A DNA stretch of 64,000 bases from positions 32,254,698 to 32,318,697 of the forward strand of contig OW121855.1 in assembly GCA_933228895.1 (NCBI GenBank), written 5' to 3'. The stretch's first letter is position 1; every line of letters starts with the position of its first letter. The position numbers were made by a program, and so were the translations under genes. Positions 36,101 through 46,994 of the stretch are shown here, piece by piece. The notes below the pieces were generated by a model. It saw only the letters and a program-made list of their open reading frames with translations, was not told the DNA's origin and did no database searches. The stretch comes from Platycnemis pennipes. Taxonomy: Eukaryota; Arthropoda; Insecta; Odonata; Platycnemididae.

Positions 36101-37780
36101 GCTAAAGTTTCCACCGCAATAATGTATAAAGGAAGGCATTAGTCAATAACAATAATTAGCTATTGCCGTCGACCTAATTCCCTATCGTTTAAACGTACCT
36201 ACTTTCTACCACACATGCGATGTCGAAAAATAAAAAGGGTACAAAGCATTTGGAAATGGTACAAGGAGACGATATAAGCCAGCCTTCCAACTCGTCCGAT
36301 TAAATCGATTTTTACCGTTCACGAGATGCTGTTTTTCCATGGTCGTCTGAATCTGTCAGGCCAAACTGGAATTAGAGCCCGCGTTCATATTCCACGCGTT
36401 CCTCGTAATGTAGAACAATTCCTACCAATCAAAGTGCCCGCGGTGCTTTCCCCTTTAGCGATCGGCACGGGAGGAGAATTAATTGGAACCGGGGAACAGT
36501 TTGAAGGATGGACGCTCCGGGGATAAAGGCCATTAGCGCTACGCCCTGAAAATGCAATTGACGCGTTCAGTTTCCGCGCAGCTAATACTTGGGTCCCTCC
36601 TATCTGTGAACTAATGCCCGAGATCGTACAGAAGCGGGAGCCTGTAGTAGCTGACGCTGCTGTTGCTGCCGCTGCCGGAAACATTAAAAAAAAGAAGAGC
36701 AGAACGCAAATAAAAGCCGGAGAAAAAAGGGTCGTCGTTGTGAGCGGGATCTGAGTCGAAATAGGGCCACTGAAACAACTGCCCCCGCATCCCCCCCTCA
36801 CTTCACCTAAGCCGGTCTACCTAATGGAGATTAATGCCGGACCGCGCTTCTGCCAGATGTCGGCGACTCCCGCTTATACTGCCATCTTTCTCCCAGCATC
36901 GGTGCCCGGTTTTTCTCCCATCCGCTCCCCCACCCAACTCCCGCAAAAGGAATTAGCAGCGTGTGCTGGCGCCGTCATATTGAAGGGATTGCAATCCGGA
37001 TGGCTTTGATCTGCGCGCGTATATTTACCCCCGGACTCCAGCTGGGCAGAATTACGCGTCGATCCGTGACATCGACAAGTTAGCCGAGGACTCACTCAAA
37101 ACCGCAGGATAACATAAATTCTAATGACTCGAAAGACTGCTCTCGTTCGTGCACTGTATGCACACTTCCTTTGTTCTGCTCGCGCCGAGCTAAAAACAAA
37201 ATTACGATAATACGGCCGCGGTGGGCGATTTTCTGCCTCCTACACTTCGTAGCAAAGGGAACAACGCAATGAATTACGAGTGGACTGTATTTAAAAACTC
37301 AATCGGACTCAGGTCACTATGATTTCCAAGGTAATTCCATGCACAAAATTTCCCAGAAGTCCTCATGTTGGAAAATATTAATTTTGCAAAGTGGGAGACT
37401 GAAGCCAGTGAATGGCGGTTTTTGATTATTTTTGAACCAACAAAATATCTACCATAAAATGGTAGTTTTAATTATAAGTATTTTGTGCCAACAAAAACCC
37501 ACCATCAAAACTTACCCAACTTTTTATCTAGTGATAAGTCAACCATTGACGAGTACGGTCAATACAATTTCATTATTGAGAGATTCCGCATAGTAAGGCC
37601 TGAAGTCATTACCAATACTTAACTTAGCGACGAAAACCATGGTAATGCAACAATTATTTCGTCCCTATGACATCCTAATGGCAATTTAAATATTTGCAGC
37701 AAGTTAAAAAAAAGTTATGAATGAATAAAAAAGGATATCTACCCTCCAGCTCTTAGAATATTCTGATTGACAACCTTACA
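33134..37780. other. unassigned DNA with two CpG-rich islands
   Basis: No gene is supported. About 33,480-33,860 and 36,330-37,080 are distinctly richer in GC and CpG than the surrounding AT-rich DNA and look less decayed. They carry homeodomain-like cores (for example ggagaattaattgg near 36,475 and cattagcgctacgcc near 36,530). The 138-codon minus frame at 36,385-36,801 matches nothing I know. These could be regulatory DNA or first-exon regions. The rest shows nothing recognisable. Confidence 0.4.
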
Positions 37781-38100
37781 ACCGGTAAAGCGTCCGTCTA
37801 GCAACATGAAGGTCACAGTTGCAAATCTCAAATCAATAATAGACACTGCAAATATATTTTATGCAATTTAACTTATTCTAATTAACTTACATCTAAATAA
37901 ACAAGCTTGTAAGTAAGGAAATATTCCACAAGACATATCTGGAGCATGTTTTTTCATTCTAGTGAGGCATGGACAAGAACAGAAGCAGAGAAATCAAGGC
38001 TGTTAGCATTCGTAATGGTGTGTTAGGGCTAAAGAATAATGAAAAGTTGAAATTATTAGATCGAATGACTGACAAAGAAGTCCTACGAAGAGTGGGAAAA
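37781..38100 (+). mobile_element. tRNA-like head fused to LINE C-terminal sequence, copy 1
   Basis: The segment starts accggtaaagcgtccgtcta and continues gaaggtcacagttgcaaatc, resembling the D-arm-to-T-arm part of a tRNA-derived SINE head with the 5' end missing. From about 37,880 it runs into family A LINE sequence: SEAWTRTEAEKSRL (about 37,963) and LLDRMTDKEVLRRVG (about 38,054-38,098). There it stops abruptly. The same head, junction and LINE part recur at 41,922-42,245 in the same orientation, so the fusion predates the duplication of this sequence. Confidence 0.7.
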
Positions 38101-39950
38101 ATTTGTTGTAACTAAACTATTTCATTAATGACATATTTTTATATGAATGGCATTTGTGTTAACATTTATTTTAGGAAACCCATCCAATGCCATGTAGGTA
38201 CTCCTGAAGTTTCAGGATACATATTAGATTTCAAATGCAATTGAGAATAAAACAATAATAACAGTGCAATCCAAAGTAATATACGGTGAAAAGAGCTAAC
38301 AATGTTATGAATTTCGCAATAATGGTAATTATTAGGAATTCAATCGGCAAAAACTGATGAAAATTGCAATGGTTGGCATTTTGAATACATATCCCTGTGG
38401 TTGTAGCATCAAAGGTATCAGGAACTGGTTTAGGGCCACTGTAAGCTCAACATTCGTAAGTGAAATTGATTTTAAAGCTGCTTATTCACAGAAACAGCAC
38501 TCACATTTCGATTACAAAGATATTAGCGATTAAATATGAAGAAAATACAATTGTCAAAATGAGCTATAATGACTTATCAGGCCCCTTTGCTGATGGCAAG
38601 AGGCATCTAGTTCTTATATGTGCTTCATCGCAATTTATTAAAGGAAATTAAATCGTAATGTAATGTGTTAAATTTCCTAAAGAAGAATAAGAGCTCTTGA
38701 TTGTCATGCAATCACAGAACCTCAGGGTCTTGCTAGAAGTCTTGGGAAAAGTATCAAATTCATACACTAAACCTGGACATTCCTCAACTGTAAATTTATC
38801 TCATAATTAAGGAATTCCATGCCTGAAGAAGATTTTGCCTGAGGTCTGAGTGAGGCGGATTTACTTGGAAAGAGATTAATCCTTTACTTTCTACGGAAAT
38901 TTGCTGAGAAATAACTTTTTGAGAGAGCCCAAATCTTGAAAAATTCTTCCAGACCCTAAAGTTATTATGATGTAAAAGATATATTTTTATATTGTTTCTC
39001 TGATAATGTTACGCTACAGAAAATTTCTCTTCAGACCATTATAAAATGTATTGACAAATTTTCCCTTTCCTAACTTCAACAAGGGCTTCATTGTTTCAGG
39101 TGCGCCAAAGTTATATTTAAATATTTCCTAATAGGCTTTCGGCTCAACAATGAACCATATAAAACGTCATCCTAACATTACTTAAATTAACACTATTGCT
39201 AGGTATACAATTATAAGCGACAAATATGCATAACAAACGAGGAGTAGTAATATTAGGTTTTAAGGTGATCCAACTGATAAGGCTACGTCGCATCTTAAAG
39301 CGAGATAAAAGGAATGAACTATGTTGAATGATAAGCTGGGAATGTGCATAAAAGTTAAATTCTATGCATTCATCATGCTGGAGAGAATATATATCTATAG
39401 TATAGAGGAAATTAAAATTAGAGAAGCCAAGGATGAATATGTTTGAAGACTCTGAAATGCAGGTAGAATTGCAGTCTTAGAAACATGAAGGTGGGTGCTA
39501 AAAAAGTCGAAGAAATAGGAAATTATGAGGAAGATAAACATTAACTGATGGGACAGTTAGAAATAAATCAGTAAATCAAAAGGAGTTCCTTATGGTATTA
39601 TTCAATAACGAAGTTTTCTGACGGTGATTTTCACGATGAAATCAACGGTGCGACGAGTTACAACTCCTGTATGAGTTGCAATGCTTACTCTACTTTTTTT
39701 TATCAAGGTGAGCCATCAAACAGAACGCACTGCATTCGGCTTAAACAACCATTACTGAGGTCTCCGCTACAACATTGACTATCTAGTGGTAGGACTCGGG
39801 AGTGGATGGCTTGCATTTCGTATCGTATACCCCCCTCAGCACGCCCTCTACATACTATAGCCACCATAAAGTTATACGTTTCATCCTGCGTAAAAATACT
39901 ATCCACAACGCTACTTCGTTTTTTATCTATGATTATGGCGATATATTATG
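38101..39950. other. unassigned AT-rich DNA
   Basis: No gene, RNA gene or clear repeat. The stretch at 39,290-39,560 is purine-rich and could be old LINE sequence, but no motif could be fixed. Confidence 0.35.
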
Positions 39951-39954
39951 ATCG

Positions 39955-40090
39955 GACCAGTGTTGTAGGGTGACAGGTTACCGGCCTGACGGGCGTAGGA
40001 TCGAATCCCGCTATGGACATGATTTTTGCGTTTGCGGTGGACACTAAACTCAGGATAAAGAGCAGCAGCAGCGGTACTCTACAATATGCT
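39955..40090 (+). mobile_element. tRNA-like SINE head, unassigned family
   Basis: tgttgtagggtgacaggtta resembles a box A region. aggatcgaatcccgc (39,997-40,011) is close to the box B consensus GGTTCGANNCC. The spacing of about 35 nt fits a tRNA-derived promoter. The downstream ggtggacactaaactc may be a decayed version of the family S core. It does not fold as a complete tRNA. Confidence 0.45.
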
Positions 40091-41921
40091 TTTGTGACAT
40101 CTTTTCTGTTCCCTCCTTCAGCATTTTCCCCCTCCAGGGAAGCTTTTAAGGGAGTGTGTATGACAAAGTGTAATTCTATGTAGTGTGCTTCTTGTAAGTG
40201 TTGTATTTTACAAGTGGTGTACTTTAATTTCGTGTGTAAGTGTTCGTGTTTGGGAAAAAAGTGGTTTTTACGGCATTAGGTTATAAAATGCAACATAACC
40301 TCTACAGATGGATCATTATGAAACCAAATTTGATATTCCTTTGAAGAGTTCAAGTTTCAACTACGTAAAATTAAGTCCACATCGAAAATGGGTTCATAAT
40401 TTAAGTTACTTGTATGGTGGAGGGGGTTACGTCAACTGTTCCAATGACCCTCGACTGGGAAGTAACCTTCCTCTACTTTGGGAGAGTGTTACACTATAAA
40501 TTCATTCTTTGAATAATACTGATACAAATAAAAATTAGTGAAAAACCAATAGTGGTGTTAGATAATAAATACGTCCATATAAAGAATGCTCTTATAATCA
40601 ACAATAAAAAGAGGGTTTATCGTTCCCGTGACGTATAGGGTAACCAATGCTATGGATCGTTACAGGAGAGAGGGCATGAAAAAAATAGAAAATTAACATT
40701 ACGTAATGCATGGGATGACACATCAGTTGCTTCACGACCGGGTCTCTGAATGATGACGAGTGATTCATCGTGCAATGCTCAAACACGACTCCTGATTCAA
40801 ACTTTTTGGATAGAGAAATAAAAACAAATGACATCAGATCAGTTCGGAGAAATGCTACTTAGCGCAATGTAAAATCCAGAAATGGGTCATCTGCACGGAT
40901 GAATGATTCCCATCTGGCCTCCCTCCCACACGACACTCGCCCCCCCCACTCCATTTCAACAAACCGTTTCCGCGCAAGGGGGACATCGAGATAGGGCGGG
41001 GTGCTCTCTGAGAGCAGCCGTTGATCGATGGAGATAAGAAGTGCGGATGAAGACGAACGTAAGAGTATGGAACGTTGGGAGAAATGGAGAGAGGGGAAGG
41101 AGATGAGAAGGAAGGGCAAGGGCGGAGAGGTCAGGAATTCCGCCCGCACGTCCCCAGCCAGATGACAAATCTCTGGCTCGTGGCGCGACTACAGATCCAT
41201 CTAGGCTGGGGAGAGGAAAACATCGTCCCGACCAAGGGCGGGAAAAAAAGGGAATAGAAAGCAAGGCATGAATAAATGACTCGTTTTTAATATTCTGCTG
41301 CCGAAAGCGGTAAGTGCGCGCGATGCAAATTAAATAAACATGACACACGATGTCTTAATGACTTCGCACATTTAAAGACATGATTTGGAAGGCGTTTACG
41401 TTGCTTGAGACGTGGATATTATCCCCGAAGAGAAAAATACAGAACGAGATGAATGTAATCGTTTTCACTAAAATTATGTTCATGTACCTATGTCTTCCTG
41501 TTTTTCTTCGAGATTCTCACACCAAGCTAATCACCATTATTCGTCAAACCTATGACTTCAGTCGCTATTCTTTTTAGATCGACATAATTCTTCTCCTATG
41601 CATTTGTCACCCAAATTGCCTCTTTAACAACAATACACAGTATTTCATAGTTTGCTTTCTTTCTTTCATCCCATAAATTTGCTTCACTTTCTTCTTATTC
41701 TTATTTTAAAATTCTTCAACCGACAATCCAAATCTTTGCCCAGAGGCTACGTTTAACCAGACGACTTTGTCTCACTCAATAATTACTTTGAAACGGTGAC
41801 ATTATGAGTCCCTGCCTTATATATTCCTTCACCTTGCAAACGTTTCAGATGCAAGATTATATATTTTTTGCCACTCCATCAAAAGAGAACACCTATTTTA
41901 CCCATCAACCTCATCAGTCAC
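40091..41921. other. unassigned DNA
   Basis: No gene is supported. The stretch 40,910-41,240 is richer in GC, with a polypurine run at 41,040-41,130. Overlapping frames on both strands here look incidental. Confidence 0.35.
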
Positions 41922-42545
41922 ACCGGTAAAGCGTCCGTCTAGTAACTCAAAGGTAGCAGTTGCAAATCTCAAATCGAGAACAGATACTGTAAATATATGT
42001 GATGGAACTTAATTTATTCCACTCCTCTTACCTCTGGAAATACAAGCTTGCATGTGAGGAAATAGTTTACAAGACATACGTGGAGCATGTTTTTTTTATT
42101 CCAGTGAGGCAAGGACAAGAACAGCAGCAGAGAAATCAAGGCTGGTAGCATTCGAGGTGGTGTGTTATGACAGAAGAATAATGATAATTGGAATTAATAG
42201 ATCGAGTGACTAACAAAGAAGTCCTACGAAGAGTGGGTGAAAAGAGAGGTCTTCTAAAAACTTTAATACGAGACCATAATACGAGATACGAGACCAATAA
42301 TAATACGAGACCATATTATCGGCCATATCTTGAGACAGGGTGGTCCGATGGAGGAAATTCTCGAGGGACAAGTGAACGGGAAGAATGACAAAGGCACGCC
42401 TCGCATTTGATACATGAAGCAAGTACTGAAGGATGTGAAAGAGAAGAACTACCTACGTAAATATGAAGATGTTAACTGATAGGAGAATGGAGTGGAGAAC
42501 TGCGTGATAACCAATCTAAGGATTTCTGGCTTCTGATGATGATGA
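41922..42545 (+). mobile_element. tRNA-like head fused to family A LINE 3' end, copy 2
   Basis: This is the longer copy. The head is accggtaaagcgtccgtcta...gcagttgcaaatctc (41,922-41,975). Family A protein sequence follows: YSSEARTRTAAEKSRL-like, then DRVTNKEVLRRVGEKRGLL (open frame 42,188-42,388), IIGHILRQGGPMEEILEGQV, NGKNDKGTPRI-stop-YMKQ and VLKDVKEKNY. It ends at a ctgatgatgatgaaac tail. A local expansion of 'aatacgagaccat' (42,265-42,316) breaks the frame. With a tRNA-like head and LINE-type tail it has the plan of a SINE, but with an unusually long coding-derived body (about 550 bp). Confidence 0.7.
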
Positions 42546-42899
42546 AACGTAATTCTGACAAGGTGATTAAATGTTAGTTGGCAAATGTATAAACCGTATA
42601 TGCATAATCAATGACCTCCAGTAGTCGCAACTTTTATTTAGTCAAATTAGAAATTCTACATTATCAAGAAAATGATTAGTACCTTCAACTCAACCAAGAT
42701 TGAGATTAGCCATGATTTGGTGTTTGTGATAGGTACTACTTAGTACTGATTTTATAAAAGACGTAAAGTGAATAAAGTTAAAGAACATCGGTTATTAGAA
42801 ATGATATAATAGTACTCGAGTCAATAAGCATTTAAGAAGTTGTAGCCATCGGGAGGTCCAACCAACAGCTTCGATCGTTCGTGATATTTGGAGTAAGTA

Positions 42900-43135
42900 G
42901 GTAATTCGGTAGAGGTATTTCAGGGGAGAGAAGAGGGGTGAAAAGACATCCTGAGATGGCTGTATTATTATCTGAAAAAAGGCGCAAATGAGTTTAAGGC
43001 TAAACGTCCTATCTGACGGATGGAGTACTATAATCAAAGTTCTATCACACGCAAGTAGGGACCAGTTCACCAATTTAATGTCTGCCACAGCCGAAATTCG
43101 AACTTAGACCATCGAGGTGGAAGACTAGCAAAGAC
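42900..43135 (-). mobile_element. tRNA-derived SINE (family S), minus strand
   Basis: The minus strand has box B aagttcgaatttcgg (plus 43,091-43,105). It is followed by the family core: tactccatccgtcagatagg, acgttt and ttgcgcctttttt. It is more decayed than the copies at 44,670 and 59,690, and box A is not clear. Confidence 0.65.
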
Positions 43136-44052
43136 TCCGATTCCCCACTTCTTTGCAATCTACCTATATTCGACACTTGAGATTTTTTCTGCGTGTCTTA
43201 TGGAACCCGTTTCAAACACAGTGTAACTATCAGAAGGTACCCGTAGAGTTTCAAGGGGGTGGGTGATAACCTTTGAGCATTTAAAATAAATTAAATCTGA
43301 CCTTTCCTAATTGTGCTAAAAACCAATGATCAGACACTAAGAAACCCACGACTCGGAACTGTAATTCAATTAACTGCCATATAGAATGTAGAAAACACTT
43401 GAATTTCTCTTTTTTATTGTAACATAAACCAATCATTTAATATTATGCCATTTAGCCAAAAATTGTCAATCACATGATATTACACTACACATTAATGCGT
43501 ATATTTGGTCTCCTCCAATTTGAATGCGGCCAAAGGGATTCAAGTCAACAGCTCCGTCAGCTCTATATTTTAAAGACAATACACGTTAAAAATATAAAAA
43601 TTGTCTTAAGACTTAAAGATATTGGTAAGCATCAAATATATTTTAACTTTTGTCATTTTTCAATTTATACGTACCAATTACAAAAAGAAAAATTCCAGCG
43701 TTTTTAAGTTAAGGGCTTTAAGTATTTGAATTACGTTTTGTTTTAAACTTAAAAAAGGGAAAGATTTTTATGCTTTGATGGAGAGCTCACGCGATTTACA
43801 TGACAATGAAGCCTCGCACAAGATCCTCTTGGGTTATGTAACACTAAACAATAATTCTGTTTGACTTCCAGTTATTCGCTGTATTGCTTCATTGTCGGAT
43901 TTGACGAAGTAAAAAACATTATATATTTCTTTACTGTACAGTTGGACCAATAAAAATGATAACCAAATCACTGAGACTCATACAGAGCACCGCTTGTGAT
44001 ACCCTGCTCAACGACCTTAAGGACGATAAGTGGTGGACATATTGAAAAAATC
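43136..44052. other. unassigned AT-rich DNA
   Basis: No gene or repeat is recognised. The plus frame at 43,474-43,707 (77 codons) has no recognisable similarity and is probably incidental. Confidence 0.35.
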
Positions 44053-44068
44053 TCTAATGACCCTTAGA
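44053..44068 (+). repeat. 16-bp target-site duplication, left copy
   Basis: tctaatgacccttaga at 44,053-44,068 is repeated exactly at 44,641-44,656 and brackets a truncated LINE. Confidence 0.9.
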
Positions 44069-44640
44069 TAGATATCTAATGTGGTAAGTTCCTCAAATGA
44101 GGCCCTAAGGCACTTAGACCTATTGGTACATTGTGCCCACCACCCTTCTGGAGAAATCACCCATAGAGGCCAATCGCCTTGCTGAAGGCCAACAGGTCTC
44201 CTATGGGTATTTCCCTAACCTCCCTGGGTTCCAAAAATGTTGAACCCAGGTACCTAATTCAAGTCCTCATCACAGCGGGACACTCGCATAATATGTGGAA
44301 TGTGGTTTCATCCCCTTCTTCGCACCACCTGCATCTAGGTGAATCTACGATTCCCAGGAGGTGCAGGTGCCTCATCACCTGGTAGTGCCCAGTGAGGAGT
44401 CCCACTACCATTCGTAATAGGCCCCTGTTTAGTGACAGAAATATTTTGGGAAGCCCAGGCCTAGGTTCTCCTATATGTAGTTGGCCTGTCTAAGACTTGG
44501 TGTGGTTCACCAGATTTCAGAATGCCGGGCTAAGCCCCACATTCTAATTTCTGCTATCCCTATTGACGTAGCAATATGTATGATTAGCTCTGGTCCAATC
44601 GGATTTCGGCTGGAACCGGCCCTTTCCAGCTCATCAGCAA
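44069..44640 (-). mobile_element. 5'-truncated RNase H-bearing LINE (LOA/I-like C-terminus)
   Basis: The minus strand begins inside the RNase H domain (ADELERAGSSRNPIGPE). It continues through LSLNRGLLRMVVGLLTGHYQ, MRHLHLLGIVDSPRCRWCEE, GDETTFHILCECPAV, RYLGSTFLEP and GHNVPIGLSALGPH. The 'VVGLLTGH...H-L-x-x-L-G-I-x-D-S-P-x-CRxC...ET-x-HILCECP' series is the C-terminal zinc-knuckle region after RNase H in LOA/R1/I-group LINEs. A few stops occur. The 572-bp insert is flanked by a perfect 16-bp duplication, consistent with target-primed reverse transcription and 5' truncation. Confidence 0.85.
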
Positions 44641-44656
44641 TCTAATGACCCTTAGA
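44641..44656 (+). repeat. 16-bp target-site duplication, right copy
   Basis: This is an exact copy of 44,053-44,068 (tctaatgacccttaga). Confidence 0.9.
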
Positions 44657-44669
44657 GAAAGAAAAGAAT

Positions 44670-44905
44670 GTTGATTTGTTTCATGGATTCGATTCCCGGC
44701 ATTAGCGGATTTTTAATTGGTATACCGGTCCCCATTTAAGTGCCCTGTGGAGGGCACTTCGATTCCAGTACTCCGTCAGTCGGATGAGACGCTAAGTCGT
44801 GGTCCCCTCTGCGCCTTTCGTTAATAGCAGGCTAATGCCGAAGCCGGATTTCTCTCCACCCCTCCTTCGTTCCCCAAAACAAATGCCTTCACCCAGTTAT
44901 CCACT
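44670..44905 (+). mobile_element. tRNA-derived SINE (family S), plus strand
   Basis: Box B ggattcgattcccggc (44,685-44,700) is followed by ttaattggtataccggtccc, an inverted gccctgtggagggc, then the core: tactccgtcagtcggatgag, acgctaagtcgtggtccc, ttcgttaatagcaggctaat and gccgaagccggatttc. The box A region is missing, so the copy is 5'-truncated. Confidence 0.75.
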
Positions 44906-46443
44906 TATCCTCTTTGGCACAAATGTCCCCAGGTAATTGTCGCCTCACCCAAACAACTAAAAACTACATGGCGAGAGTATAGGGCAAACTATGATGGTTT
45001 TGAATTATATATCGGGGCACGAGGAAATCAAAAGTTCGCCGCTTGAGTATCATATGGGGATAATACCATTAAGAGGGTATAAAATCTGAGGTGGAGAGCT
45101 TGAGATAAGTCTCGAGTGGGTGTTAGGATTCGCCTCACCAGATCGCCTGGTTCGGCACACGAGTTGCTCACACCCCCGGCACAGATCGCTGCTTCCCTCG
45201 ATCGAAGGCTAAATAGATTAGGCGGACAAGCGCCGCCGCGGGAATAAATCCCGATTCCTCGCCACCGCGATACGGACGGGAGAGGCGCAGCACATGCGTG
45301 GGGATGGAGGACGAATGGAGATTGCGTCCCACCCCCGAAACCTTTTTTCCTGTTTCTACGAGCGGGAGAGGACGTAATCAGCACCAATACACACACTCAC
45401 ATACGCACTCAGTTGCTCTCTCGATTTTCCGCTCTTCCGAGCCGCCAATCCGGCCGTAAAGCATGTCGTGGATGATTCTCCCCCCGGCCACCTAGCAACC
45501 ACGCCCCCCTGCGCACGCATTGGGAAGATGTGGGAGGAAAAAGCAAAGGTACCTAGTTAGAGGTATGCGGAGTGTGGGAGAGGGTGATGAGTGTTACCCA
45601 CCATTGCAGAATGTTTGGCAGTAAATATTCCCTCTCTCTTGTCATTCGTATTCGAGATCCGCCCCCTCAACCCCTGAACACTTCATCAGTGCTCCCTTTG
45701 GAACGAAAAAAATAGACATTTCTTGCGGCTGGGGCGGTGAAAACTCAGATTGCAGCTAAGCCATCTCCACCGTAAGTAGTCTTAGCTCGAAAAGGTGTGT
45801 TTACAACCGCTTAATGAAGAGGAGAGATAGGGGGGAAGTTGATAACGATGGGGTTTCACCCAAGTCTTACACTATACCTGGAAAAAGAAACTACTGCCCA
45901 TCCAAAACATCTCATCTAAGGTCTCACAAATTATAATGGCATCGTATAATCCATGACGTTTACCTAGCATCTTCAAGTAATTTACGATGGGGAAAACAAA
46001 TTATGAGCTCGCTTTTCTTAATTAATTGGAAAATGTACGTTACATACAGTCTATGGAATCAGCTTTTAAAAGTAACATTGCTTATAAACACATATCCATT
46101 ACTTTTATCATATTTTAATACATTACCCCGTTTATTTTAAAATGTAGCCTAATTGAAGCTAATTATTTTTAAACCTCGATAACATTTTTGATATTAAGGG
46201 TCATTCGTTGCCATATCAACCAAAAAAAATCATTTTCAACTTGACCACAACAGTTTTTAATGAAAATTTAGGGAATTATTTCTTTCATGGATCTATATAG
46301 AATTCCTACATAGTCCTACATAGAAAATTATTCAATATATTTAACCTGAAATTCTCCAGGTTCAACTATGAAACAAGGCTGCGCGCAACTCCAGAGTTCC
46401 ATGCCCAAATTTATTGTAAAAAAGACTTGCCGGATTATTTCAG
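44906..46443. other. unassigned DNA with a GC-rich block
   Basis: About 45,100-45,540 is rich in GC and CpG, with a 122-codon minus frame (45,028-45,396) of no recognisable family. The rest is AT-rich, and no gene is supported. Confidence 0.35.
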
Positions 46444-46469
46444 GAATAATAATAATAATAATAATAATG
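46444..46469 (-). repeat. (ATT)n tail of the LINE
   Basis: On the minus strand the element ends CAATAAAC followed by eight ATT units. This marks the priming end of the retrotransposon. Confidence 0.9.
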
Positions 46470-46565
46470 TTTATTGTTCTAGGACCATGTCCTATGGAAC
46501 ATAAATCATTTAACAAAATTTGACTCTGCAGGAAAAAACAGAATCAAGTACTTGCCTAACTAAAT

Positions 46566-46660
46566 ATATAATACAAGTATACAATATAAATACAATACAA
46601 GTATACAATATAAATACAATACAAGTATACAATATAAATACAATACAAGAAATATTCAGT
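46566..46660 (-). repeat. 24-bp minisatellite in the LINE 3' UTR
   Basis: The unit 'tacaatacaagtatacaat' plus 'ataaa' repeats about 3.5 times with almost no divergence, then a variant follows at 46,650-46,682. It lies between the ORF2 stop and the tail. Because 24 is divisible by 3, a spurious open frame with an 8-residue repeat crosses it. It is not a gene. Confidence 0.9.
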
Positions 46661-46994
46661 ATACAATACAAGTATACAATCAAAAGAGAATGATACAGAA
46701 CAAGAAAAGACATCACAATTTCTCATTTCAAAGATCAGCAACAGTGGAAAGATGAAGTACCTAATAACAAAATAAATGTATAAAGTAACTCAATAAAATA
46801 AGTCAGTGATGTGATTGTACAATTTTACAAAATTAAAGATTACCTTATATTGAATTTTACAAAATATTTGACAGTAATAAAAAGAAAAGGAAAAACCTCG
46901 ATTTGAATAATAATATTAAGTAGTACATAACATTTATAGATTTCAATGTAACAATGCAATGTTGTCTTATTATTATATGATATAACAATAAATT

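Noticed and set aside
36385..36801. 138-codon minus-strand open frame with a hydrophobic, alanine-rich segment
   Set aside because: It lies in a GC-rich island where stops are rare. There is no recognisable domain, and the overlapping plus frame is also open.
46510..46741. Small minus-strand proteins with an 8-residue repeat (CIVFILYT type)
   Set aside because: This is the translation of the 24-bp minisatellite in the LINE 3' UTR.
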